DNA from: Candidatus Bipolaricaulota bacterium
GTDB lineage: Bacteria; Bipolaricaulota; Bipolaricaulia; Bipolaricaulales; Bipolaricaulaceae
Direction: 5' to 3'
Length of the DNA stretch: 6,895 nucleotides
Assembly: GCA_021163465.1 (NCBI GenBank)
Contig: JAGGWU010000129.1
Location: 1 to 6,895, forward strand
The notes under the pieces: generated by a model
Database searches by the model: none
What the model was told of the DNA's origin: nothing
The model's input: the letters and a program-made list of their open reading frames with translations, nothing else
Position numbers and translations under genes: made by a program
In this document: piece after piece, positions 1 to 5,887 of the stretch
Position numbering within the stretch: the stretch's first letter is position 1
Layout of the letters: each line of letters starts with the position of its first letter

Positions 1-97
1 GGACCCCGAGGGGGCGCTCCGGGCGGCGGGGGAGCCCCTGCGGGTCCCGCCGGAGATCGGGGCGGTGGAGCGTATACTCTCGGCCGAGGCACTATGA
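1..97 (+). CDS. 3' end of an unidentified gene, possibly another molybdenum hydroxylase subunit
   Basis: A reading frame enters from the left edge (first complete codon at base 2) and stays open for 31 codons to a TGA at 95-97. The visible tail is rich in Glu, Pro, Ala and Leu and ends in AVERILSAEAL. The stop overlaps the ATG of the 2Fe-2S subunit gene by the ATGA arrangement, which indicates translational coupling and co-transcription. In molybdenum hydroxylase operons the neighbour of the iron-sulfur subunit is usually the FAD or the large molybdopterin subunit, so one of these is the natural guess. The short tail does not show a diagnostic motif of either. The frame is well supported; the identity is inferred from position alone. 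Confidence 0.6.
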   Translation, partial: DPEGALRAAGEPLRVPPEIGAVERILSAEAL

Positions 98-561
98 AAC
101 TCCGGTTCGTCTTGAACGGAAGGCCGATCGAGGTGGAGACCCACCCCGGGCGCAGGCTCCTGGATCTTCTGCGGGAGGACCTGGGCCTCATCGGGGTGAA
201 GGAGGGTTGCGGCGAGGGGGAGTGTGGCGCCTGCACGGTGTTGGTGGAAGGGAAACCCCGGCTTTCCTGTCTTACCGCGGCCATCCAGGTGGAGGGGAAG
301 GAGGTCCTCACCATCGAGGGCCTGAGGGAGAACGGGGAGCTCCACCCCATCCAGCGGGCCTTCGTGGAGGCCGCCGGGGTGCAGTGTGGCTTCTGCACCC
401 CGGGGTTCATCATGGCCACATATGCTCTCCTTAAGGAAAAGCCGGATCCGAGCCCGGATGAAGTGCGGGCGTGGCTCTCGGGGAACCTGTGCCGCTGCAC
501 CGGGTACCAGCAGATCGTGGAGGCCGTCCTTTTGGCCGCGAAATACATGCGGGGTGAGTGA
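94..561 (+). CDS. 2Fe-2S subunit of a xanthine dehydrogenase/CO dehydrogenase-family molybdenum hydroxylase
   Basis: This is the small iron-sulfur subunit that passes electrons from the molybdenum site to FAD in three-subunit cytoplasmic hydroxylases (xanthine, CO, nicotinate or aldehyde type). All expected ligands are present in the 155-residue product. The N-terminal ferredoxin-like domain (about 1-75) has Cys39, Cys44, Cys47 and Cys59, in GCGEGECGAC and a later Cys. The C-terminal helical [2Fe-2S] domain has Cys98 and Cys101 in QCGFCTPGF, and Cys133 and Cys135 in NLCRCTGY. Gln97 is the conserved residue next to the pterin. The length is normal for the family. The ATG at 94 overlaps the preceding stop, so coupled translation is likely; no strong ribosome-binding site is visible. 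The TGA stop lies inside a seven-base repeat array. The substrate cannot be deduced from this subunit, so the symbol (xdhC, coxS and similar) is left open. Confidence 0.96.
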   Translation: MKLRFVLNGRPIEVETHPGRRLLDLLREDLGLIGVKEGCGEGECGACTVLVEGKPRLSCLTAAIQVEGKEVLTIEGLRENGELHPIQRAFVEAAGVQCGFCTPGFIMATYALLKEKPDPSPDEVRAWLSGNLCRCTGYQQIVEAVLLAAKYMRGE

Positions 562-631
562 TGAGTGATGGGTGATCGGTGATGAGTGGAAACCGAATTT
601 CCCCCATCACCCATCACCGATCACCTATCAC
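558..631. repeat. Inverted repeat built of seven-base units (GTGATGR / YCCATCAC type)
   Basis: The left array runs from 558 to 585 as four heptamers: GTGATGA, GTGATGG, GTGATCG, GTGATGA. The right array runs from 603 to 630 as CCCATCA, CCCATCA, CCGATCA, CCTATCA. Bases 565-588 pair with 608-631 over 24 positions, with 22 Watson-Crick pairs, one G-U pair (570/626) and one mismatch (585/611), leaving a 19-base loop at 589-607. The element contains the stop codon of the 2Fe-2S gene (559-561) and the GTG/ATG start of the next gene (579/582), and it encodes that protein's first 18 or so residues. The changed heptamers mirror each other across the axis (GATC in both arms), so the arms look copied or maintained together. 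There is no U-tract after the stem, so it is not a classical intrinsic terminator. Confidence 0.9.
571..577 (+). promoter_or_regulatory. Candidate ribosome-binding sequence GGTGATC within the repeat array
   Basis: No GGAGG-type site precedes the nucleotidyltransferase start. The sequence GGTGATC is, however, the exact complement of GATCACC, the bases just 5' of CCTCC in the usual bacterial 16S rRNA tail. Its GG lies nine bases before the ATG at 582, a usable distance. The repeat may thus provide the ribosome contact, while the hairpin formed by 565-588 with 608-631 would hide it unless ribosomes finishing the upstream gene open the stem. This is inference from complementarity; it assumes the host has a canonical 16S 3' end. 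Confidence 0.3.
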
Positions 632-1241
632 GGCGGTTGTATTGGCGGCCGGGGCGGGGAAGCGCATGGGGGCGCCGAAGCTCCTCCTTTCCTTCCGGGG
701 AAAGCCCCTCCTCGCGTGGACCTTGGACCTGGTGGAAAGCCTCCCGGTTAGGCGGCGCCTCCTCGTCCTCGGCGCCCACGCCAGCTCTATCCTGAGGGAA
801 ATCTTCGGACTCAATTCCTCTCCTCCCTCCACCCATCACCCATCACCCATCACCCATCACGGATACCTCTGGAAGGTACTCGTGAACCCTGACTGGGAGG
901 AGGGCATGGGGAGCTCCCTGCGCCTGGCGGCGGGGCACGTGGACGGGGGGATGTTGGTTTTTTTGGGGGACATGCCCCTGGTGCCCCGGGAGGCGGCGCT
1001 GGAGGTGCTTTTCCGGGCCGGGGAGCGTCCGGTGGCTCCGGTTTATCGGGGACAGCGGGGATTCCCGGTTTATCTTCCCGCGGGGCTTCGGCCGCGGCTC
1101 CTTGCGCTTCGGGGGGACATCGGTGCCCGGGGGCTCATCTCCGGGGACTGCGATCTCATTCCGGTGGACGATCCCGGGGTGGTCCTCGATATAGACGACG
1201 AGGCCTCACTGGCCACTGCCGAAGCATACGAAAATCGGTAA
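579..1241 (+). CDS. mocA: MobA/MocA-like nucleotidyltransferase, probable molybdenum cofactor cytidylyltransferase
   Basis: The protein (220 residues from GTG 579, 219 from ATG 582) is a GT-A-fold nucleotidyltransferase of the MobA-like NTP_transf_3 type. The nucleotide-binding loop is LAAGAGKRMGAPK at residues 22-34, followed by NPDWEEGMGSSL at 103-114 and the metal-binding GDMPLV at 130-135 with Asp131. MocA enzymes transfer CMP from CTP to Mo-molybdopterin to make the cytosine dinucleotide cofactor of xanthine dehydrogenase-family enzymes. Its place directly behind such an enzyme's subunit gene favours MocA over the guanylyltransferase MobA, but the specificity is inferred. Two parts are odd. 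Residues 8-18 and 85-94 (THHPSPITHH) are translations of seven-base repeats. The second lies in an insert, about residues 79-96, between the third strand and NPDW, where relatives as I recall them have a short link. The start is uncertain, because the next in-frame initiator would cut into strand beta-1. Confidence 0.82.
   Translation: MMSGNRISPITHHRSPITAVVLAAGAGKRMGAPKLLLSFRGKPLLAWTLDLVESLPVRRRLLVLGAHASSILREIFGLNSSPPSTHHPSPITHHGYLWKVLVNPDWEEGMGSSLRLAAGHVDGGMLVFLGDMPLVPREAALEVLFRAGERPVAPVYRGQRGFPVYLPAGLRPRLLALRGDIGARGLISGDCDLIPVDDPGVVLDIDDEASLATAEAYENR
831..860 (+). repeat. Four perfect tandem copies of CCCATCA inside the nucleotidyltransferase gene
   Basis: The four copies occupy 832-859 with flanking A and C that continue the period. 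The array is read as THHPSPITHH at residues 85-94. Because the unit is seven bases, all three frames of this strand give the same cyclic heptapeptide (PITHHPS) without a stop, while the opposite orientation would bring in TGA. The flank 815-830 (TCCTC/CCTCC) is also a pyrimidine-rich low-complexity stretch. It is the same unit as in the inverted repeat at 558-631. Gain or loss of one unit would shift the frame of the gene. Confidence 0.92.
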
Positions 1242-1494
1242 AAAAACAGCGTTCTAATCACCCAACGTATGTGTTCAGCCTCTATCCCTGTACTCCACTG
1301 GAGCTCTGGCGGTTGTTTCGCTTTCGCCGGCACCACTTGGGCCTTTGTTCCCCGCCTCGTCGGCTAACGCCTCCCTCTTGCGCACGATCACCGCCGGCCT
1401 CCTCGCTCTTAAACCCCGCGACAAACGGTGACATTACCCAATGATCTGGAAATTCACCGCACTTTTTGGGAGAGATATCAAGATCGTGTGGGTT
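1242..1494. other. Low-GC intergenic stretch between convergent genes, possible decayed transposase end
   Basis: No intact gene fits here. GC is visibly lower than in the flanking genes, especially at 1400-1494. On the minus strand a frame is open from about 1434 down to a TGA near 1276. Its product would include REALADEAGNKGPSGAGES and end in APVEYRDRG. The Pro-Val-Glu near the end, in a small Gly/Ala/Thr-rich tail, is reminiscent of the disordered C-termini of IS200/IS605 TnpB proteins, but there is no zinc-finger or catalytic motif and no start codon with a ribosome-binding site. Neither flanking gene is followed here by a strong GC-rich hairpin with a T-run. I regard the region as a remnant or plain spacer; the transposase reading is weak. 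Confidence 0.35.
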
Positions 1495-4374
1495 TCACTC
1501 GCCGATAACTAGCTCTACCCTGCTTCCGCGTTCCTCGTTCGGCGGATGCACCAAAAGCTTATAGGGAACACCCCGGCGCAAAGCCTCCACGTGTGTTATG
1601 ATCCCCACCCTGAGCCCCTCCTCCACCAAGCGGTAAAGAAGCTCCAGCACCATCCGCACCGATTCCTCGTCCAGGCTCCCGAAGCCCTCATCGATGAAGA
1701 AGAACTCGATGGGAGGAGCCCCACCGCGGCGCCCAAGCTGGATCGCCTCCGAGAGCGCAAGCGCCAGTGACAGGGACACCAGGAAGGTCTCGCCCCCCGA
1801 GAGGGTGTGTGGAGCACGGGCCACGCCCCCGTTGCGGTAGTCGATCACCGCTAGGTCGGTGCCCTCGCCCGAGAGGACGTAACGGCCCTGGCTCAGCTGG
1901 GCGGTGTAGTGTGAAGCCCGGGCGAGGATCCGCTCGAATTGACTCCCCACCAGATACTCCAAGAACGCCTTTCCCCGCAGGAGACCCTCTAGCTCTCGTT
2001 GTAACCTGAGTTCTTCCCGGATTTTGGCGCGCTCGCGCTCCAGTTTTTCCTTCCTGGTGAGCCTTTCTTCCAGTGACCGGATCCGCTCCTGCACCTCCCC
2101 CAGACGGCGTTGGATCTCCCCGAGCTCCTCTTGTTTGCGGGCATACGTCTCCCTGATCTCTTCCGCCTCCCCGGCGTCGGCGATCCCCAGAGACGCCATG
2201 GCCTCCGACTTCGCCGCTATCTCCCGGGAAAGTTCCAGCGCCTCCTCCAGGAGCTCCCGTTGGGACGTGGTGAGGGCCAAGGCCGCCGCCCCCTCGGGGG
2301 GGATCCCGATCTCGCGGGAAAGGAGTTCCAGCTTCCGCTCCGCGGCCCCCAGGTCCCGCTCGAGCTCCCCCACGCGCCCGCTTACTTCCGAGACCCTCCT
2401 CTCAAGGGCCCGCTCCCGCTCGCGGAATCCCTCCAGGTTCCGCTCCACGCGCCCCCTTTCCTCCTCGATCCGGCGGAGCTCCCCCTCCACCTTCGCCTCC
2501 CACTCCTTAAGCGCCTCCTGGGTGAGGGGGCGGTAGATCTCGCCAAGGCCCTCCACGATCTCCCGCCAGATCCTCTCCAACCGTCCGAGCTCCGTCCGGA
2601 GCTCTTCCCGCTCCCGGGCCACCCGCTCCCGCTCGAGATACGCCCGCCACACGCGGATCCTCTCGCCGAGTTCCTCCCACGGGATGAACCGGATTCCCTC
2701 GGGGAGTCGAGCCCGCAGCCCGGAGAGCCCTTCCTCCGAGGAAGCCCGTTGTTCCCTGAGTTCGGCGAGTTTCCTCTCCCTTTCCGCCAGCGTCCGCTCC
2801 GCCAGGGTCCGTTCGGAGCGTTTCGCGGAGATAAATTCCCGGGCCTCCCGGAGTTTTTTCCGGAGCTCCCCGAGCTCCGTCTCGAGAGCCCTTAGGTCCA
2901 CCTCCTCTGGGAAGGCCGCGGGGGCGGGGTGATGGGTGGAGCCACAAACGGGACAAGGCATCCCCTCGGAAAGATCCCGGGCGAGCTCCGCCGCCGCGAG
3001 TTCCCGGCGCAGGCGCTCGAACTCTTCCTCCCGCTTTGAGACCGCCCGCTCGAGCTCGCGGTGCTCTCGCTCCCTCTCCTCCAGCTCCCGCCCCAGCTGG
3101 GACAGCCCTTCGCGTGCCGCAGCGATCTCCCGCTCGAGCTCGGCCACTTGCTTCGAGAATTCCTCCAGGCGCGGAACGAGGGCCGTGGCTTCCCGCAAGA
3201 TTCCCTCTACTTCCGGAAGGATCTCCGCGGGGAAGGGCGGGGGCTCGCCGCGCGGCATCCCCTCGAGCTCCGCGGCCAGCTTCCTCACCCTCTCTTCCAA
3301 TTCCCCCACCCTCCCTGCGTCAAGACCCGCGAACCTCCCCTTCACCTCCCGCAGGGCCCGCTCCCGGGAGCCCAGGGCGTCCAGCTTCTTCCGTGCCTCG
3401 CCCTCGAACACGGTTTTCTTTCGGCGGAGCTCCCCAAGTTCTTCCGTGGCCGCGGCGAGTTCCTCTCGCGCTTCCTCGAGTTCGCGGGCTACCCGTTCCC
3501 GTTCCTCTTGGGCCCCCAGGAGCTCCCGGGCTCGCTCGCAGAGCCTGAGGCGTTCCTCTATCTCGCTGCGGGCGTCCTCGGACCAGGGCCTCCCGAGGAG
3601 CCCGGCAAACCTCGAGGCGAGGTTTTCCTTCTCCGCGAAAAGCTTGAGGAACTCATCGGCCGCCCGGCGCCTCTCCTCCAGGCGCCCGATCTCCTCCCTA
3701 AGGGAGTGGATCCGCTCCTCCAGCGCCCGGAGCTCCGCCCGGGCGGCCTCCAGGGCCTCCCGGGACACCTCCCCCAGGGCGGCGAGCTCCCGGGAAAGGG
3801 CCTCTTCTTTGGCCGCCAGCTCCTGGGCTCTTCCACGTACCGACTGGTACAAGGGTTCGCCGAAGCGCTCGAGCCGGAAGATCTCGGCTAGCAAGGTCCG
3901 CCGCTCAGCCGGCCTGAGCTTTAGGAAGCGGGCGAACTTCCCTTGGGGGAGGAAGACCGCGGTGATGAACTGCTCGAAGGAAAGCCCCAGAAGCTCCTCC
4001 ACCGCCCGATTGAGGCGCACAACGCCTTCCAGGGGAAGCCGGTCCCCGTTCCGGGAAAGGCAAAAGTCCGCGCTCACGAGGCCCCCGCCCCGGCGTTCCA
4101 CGCGGCGATATACCTCGTAGACGTCGTCGCCCAACCGGAAGGCGAACCGGGCCCAGAGGGCATCGGCCCCGGTGGTGAGGGAATCCGCCAAGGCGGAGGT
4201 GCGGTCCACCTTCCCGAAGAGGGCGAAGGTGATGGCATCGAGAATGGTGGACTTCCCCGCCCCGGTGGGGCCGAAGATCCCGAAGAACCCGGTTTCGGTG
4301 AGGCGCGCGAAGTCGATCTCCACCGGATCACGAAAGGAATGAAGCCCTTGAAACGCGAGCTTAAGCGGCCTCAC
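1495..4374 (-). CDS. sbcC: SbcC, Rad50-like ATPase of the SbcCD DNA end-processing nuclease
   Basis: This 959-residue SMC-like ATPase partners SbcD in the complex that opens DNA hairpins, trims blocked ends and attacks palindromes. The N-terminal half of the ATPase has Walker A GPTGAGKST at 35-43 and the Q-loop FLPQGKFARF with Gln144. A long Glu/Arg/Leu-rich coiled coil (about 170-800) is interrupted at its centre by the zinc hook CPVCG, Cys474 and Cys477, through which two SbcC molecules join. The C-terminal half has the signature LSGGE at 858-862, Walker B FFFIDE at 891-896 (Asp895, Glu896), the D-loop near Asp902 and the switch His928 in IITHVEAL. The length is within the usual range (E. 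coli about 1050). The start is GTG at 4374, with GGGAGGTGG six bases upstream and a 14-base overlap with the end of sbcD, so the pair is translationally coupled. All catalytic elements are intact. Confidence 0.97.
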   Translation of the reverse strand: MRPLKLAFQGLHSFRDPVEIDFARLTETGFFGIFGPTGAGKSTILDAITFALFGKVDRTSALADSLTTGADALWARFAFRLGDDVYEVYRRVERRGGGLVSADFCLSRNGDRLPLEGVVRLNRAVEELLGLSFEQFITAVFLPQGKFARFLKLRPAERRTLLAEIFRLERFGEPLYQSVRGRAQELAAKEEALSRELAALGEVSREALEAARAELRALEERIHSLREEIGRLEERRRAADEFLKLFAEKENLASRFAGLLGRPWSEDARSEIEERLRLCERARELLGAQEERERVARELEEAREELAAATEELGELRRKKTVFEGEARKKLDALGSRERALREVKGRFAGLDAGRVGELEERVRKLAAELEGMPRGEPPPFPAEILPEVEGILREATALVPRLEEFSKQVAELEREIAAAREGLSQLGRELEEREREHRELERAVSKREEEFERLRRELAAAELARDLSEGMPCPVCGSTHHPAPAAFPEEVDLRALETELGELRKKLREAREFISAKRSERTLAERTLAERERKLAELREQRASSEEGLSGLRARLPEGIRFIPWEELGERIRVWRAYLERERVAREREELRTELGRLERIWREIVEGLGEIYRPLTQEALKEWEAKVEGELRRIEEERGRVERNLEGFRERERALERRVSEVSGRVGELERDLGAAERKLELLSREIGIPPEGAAALALTTSQRELLEEALELSREIAAKSEAMASLGIADAGEAEEIRETYARKQEELGEIQRRLGEVQERIRSLEERLTRKEKLERERAKIREELRLQRELEGLLRGKAFLEYLVGSQFERILARASHYTAQLSQGRYVLSGEGTDLAVIDYRNGGVARAPHTLSGGETFLVSLSLALALSEAIQLGRRGGAPPIEFFFIDEGFGSLDEESVRMVLELLYRLVEEGLRVGIITHVEALRRGVPYKLLVHPPNEERGSRVELVIGE

Positions 4375-5551
4375 CGGTAGCCACCTCCCGGAAGTGTTCC
4401 AAGAACACCTCCACCAATTCCTCCGGAGGATCGCTCCCCCTCGCCCGCCGGTAGAAGTCGCGGAACAAAGCCGCGGGATCCTCCAGGGAGGGGCCCTTCC
4501 CCAACTCCGTGGGAACTTCCACCGCCCCGGGAACGGCGAAGCCGACCCCCACGAGGTGCGGATAGGCCCGCTGGAGCGACCGCATCTCCTCCCGGGTCAG
4601 CTCCAGGCCTGCGGGGAAGGTGAGGTAGACCCAGGAATCTGAGTGGTCCTGGGCTCGGGCCAGGGCCTCGTCCACGGAGTCCACCTCCAAGCGCACGAGC
4701 TCCATCCCTCCACCGATTTCCACGAACTCCCAGTTCCCGTCTTCCCACAGCCACCCACCCCGGGGAACGGGGGGATCGCCGAAGCCGAACGCCAACGGGG
4801 CCCCGGCGTAGCGCCACAGATCGTCCCCGTGGGGCAGGTGTAGGTGACCCAGGAAGGCGGCGCGGTATCCCGAAAGCTCTTCGGGCGGGAGGAGGTAAGC
4901 GTCCCCGAGCACGTCCATCACGTCCTCCCGGTCCTCGGAGGTGGCGAACAATCCCCGGCGCACGTAGAGGTGCCCCACGAGCACTCGGTTCCTGCGCCCA
5001 GGGACCACTTCCCTCAAGGCCCGGAAGGCCTCGGGAAAGGTGGTGCCGGGCTCAAGGGAGATCCCCGTTCCTTCCCTGAGGCGGGGGAAGGAAGCGAAGG
5101 GAACCAGGTGCAAGAGGAGGTCCGCTCCCTTGTGGGGAAAGGCGAGGTGTATCCACCCCGGCCCCGCGTCCAATACGGAGAATCCTGCGAACCGCTTGAG
5201 GGAGGCGGGCACCATCCCGGGATAGGCGGAGACGATGATCCCTCGGGGGACCATGAGGGAGCGGGGGGCGCGGAGGCGATCGGGGCTATCGTGGTTCCCC
5301 GCCACCACCACAACCGCCCGGGCCCCATCTTGAGAGAGCTCGCTCACCGTCTCGAAGTAAAGCTCCTCGGCGGCGGCGGAAGGGGTATAGGTATCGAACA
5401 CATCCCCCGCGATCACCACGAGGTCCACGTCCAACCGGCGCACCTCGGCTACCAGGTTCTCCAGGAACCGGCGTTGTTCCGGGAGGCGCGGTTTACGGAA
5501 AAGGGTCTTGCCCAGGTGCCAGTCGGCGGTGTGGAATACCCTAACGCCCAT
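4361..5551 (-). CDS. sbcD: SbcD, Mre11-like manganese nuclease of the SbcCD complex
   Basis: The 396-residue protein is the nuclease subunit that works with SbcC as a double-strand exonuclease and hairpin endonuclease. The calcineurin-like phosphoesterase motifs are complete: DWHLG with Asp10 and His12, GDVFD with Asp50, GNHDS at 85-89 with Asn86 and the catalytic His87, GHLYVRRG with His194, and GHLH at 235-238 with His236 and His238. The rest, about 250-390, is the capping and SbcC-binding region, which is more variable. The ATG at 5551 has AAAGGAG seven bases upstream. It follows the acylphosphatase gene by 45 bases and overlaps sbcC by 14, consistent with one transcript. The length is close to that of E. 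coli SbcD (400). Confidence 0.97.
   Translation of the reverse strand: MGVRVFHTADWHLGKTLFRKPRLPEQRRFLENLVAEVRRLDVDLVVIAGDVFDTYTPSAAAEELYFETVSELSQDGARAVVVVAGNHDSPDRLRAPRSLMVPRGIIVSAYPGMVPASLKRFAGFSVLDAGPGWIHLAFPHKGADLLLHLVPFASFPRLREGTGISLEPGTTFPEAFRALREVVPGRRNRVLVGHLYVRRGLFATSEDREDVMDVLGDAYLLPPEELSGYRAAFLGHLHLPHGDDLWRYAGAPLAFGFGDPPVPRGGWLWEDGNWEFVEIGGGMELVRLEVDSVDEALARAQDHSDSWVYLTFPAGLELTREEMRSLQRAYPHLVGVGFAVPGAVEVPTELGKGPSLEDPAALFRDFYRRARGSDPPEELVEVFLEHFREVATGEAA
4381..4389 (-). promoter_or_regulatory. Ribosome-binding site of sbcC
   Basis: On the minus strand the sequence GGGAGGTGG lies inside the end of sbcD, six bases before the GTG at 4374-4372. It supports this GTG as the start despite the overlap with sbcD. 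Confidence 0.75.
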
Positions 5552-5558
5552 CCCCCCT

Positions 5559-5565
5559 CTCCTTT
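5559..5565 (-). promoter_or_regulatory. Ribosome-binding site of sbcD
   Basis: AAAGGAG on the minus strand stands seven bases before the ATG at 5551, an ideal distance, and fixes the sbcD start. Confidence 0.8.
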
Positions 5566-5596
5566 GCCACCGGGCTTTTCTGACATTTTAACGTAT

Positions 5597-5875
5597 TCAA
5601 TAGCGGATGTGGAATCCAGAAAACTCGCCGGTGGGGTTTTCCCAACGCACTTCCACCCGCTCCACCCGTGCAAGCGGCGGCCCCTCATGACACCAATCGA
5701 CGAGCTTCCGCAACGCCTCCTCCTCCCCTTCGGCCACCACCTCCACCCGACCGTCGGGGAGGTTACGCACGTACCCCGAAAGGCCCAACCGCTGGGCCAC
5801 CTCCTGGGTGTTGGCACGGAAGAAGACCCCTTGGACACGGCCGGCGACGGTGATGTAGACCCTCCGCGTCATCAT
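5597..5875 (-). CDS. acyP: Acylphosphatase
   Basis: The small enzyme (92 residues from the first ATG, 91 from the second) hydrolyses the carboxyl-phosphate bond of acyl phosphates such as carbamoyl or 1,3-bisphosphoglycerate. It carries the family signature GRVQGVFFRANTQEVA, in which Arg20 binds phosphate, and GYVRNLPDGRVEVVAEG, in which Asn38 orients the attacking water. The length is typical of the single-domain cytoplasmic family and covers the whole fold, ending in the last strand FSGFHIRY. Two ATG codons stand in tandem at 5875 and 5872. The AAGGAGGG sequence touches the first, so the second (5872) is the likelier start. The gene follows the peptidase gene by 12 bases, in the same frame, and precedes sbcD by 45. 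Any link with DNA repair is unknown; acylphosphatase genes often sit in mixed operons. Confidence 0.95.
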   Translation of the reverse strand: MMTRRVYITVAGRVQGVFFRANTQEVAQRLGLSGYVRNLPDGRVEVVAEGEEEALRKLVDWCHEGPPLARVERVEVRWENPTGEFSGFHIRY

Positions 5876-5883
5876 CCCTCCTT
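5876..5883 (-). promoter_or_regulatory. Ribosome-binding site of the acylphosphatase gene
   Basis: AAGGAGGG on the minus strand ends immediately before the ATG at 5875 and three bases before the ATG at 5872. The crowding argues for initiation at the second ATG. An in-frame TAA at 5888-5890, the stop of the peptidase gene, rules out any start farther upstream. Confidence 0.65.
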
Positions 5884-5887
5884 CCGC

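Noticed and set aside
1240..1266. A T7 run on the minus strand after a small CGTT/AACG inverted repeat, as a possible terminator of the sbcC transcript.
   Set aside because: The stem has only four pairs, half of them A-T, and a ten-base loop; too weak to call.
1247..1266. GTTCTAATC in the spacer resembles a tRNA T-loop.
   Set aside because: The flanking bases do not form a five-pair T stem, position 57 is not a purine, and no other tRNA arms are present.
1306..1494. The frame of sbcC stays open for over 60 codons beyond its TGA, suggesting read-through or a lost C-terminus.
   Set aside because: SbcC already ends where the family normally ends, and the extension shows no recognisable domain.
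2927..2942. GGTGATGGGTGGA resembles another copy of the seven-base repeat.
   Set aside because: It encodes the Ser-Thr-His-His-Pro following the zinc-hook cysteines of SbcC, a sequence expected there, and has only one or two units.
2936..4120. Long plus-strand open frame (394 codons) and other long frames opposite sbcC.
   Set aside because: They are antisense shadows of the GC-rich coiled-coil codons of sbcC, with Ser/Arg/Pro-rich composition and no domain; the minus-strand gene is complete and conserved.
5576..5612. AT-rich patch with TAAAAT on the minus strand as a possible promoter for sbcD.
   Set aside because: No -35-like hexamer occurs at 16-18 bases; the patch overlaps the end of acyP and can be explained by spacer composition.
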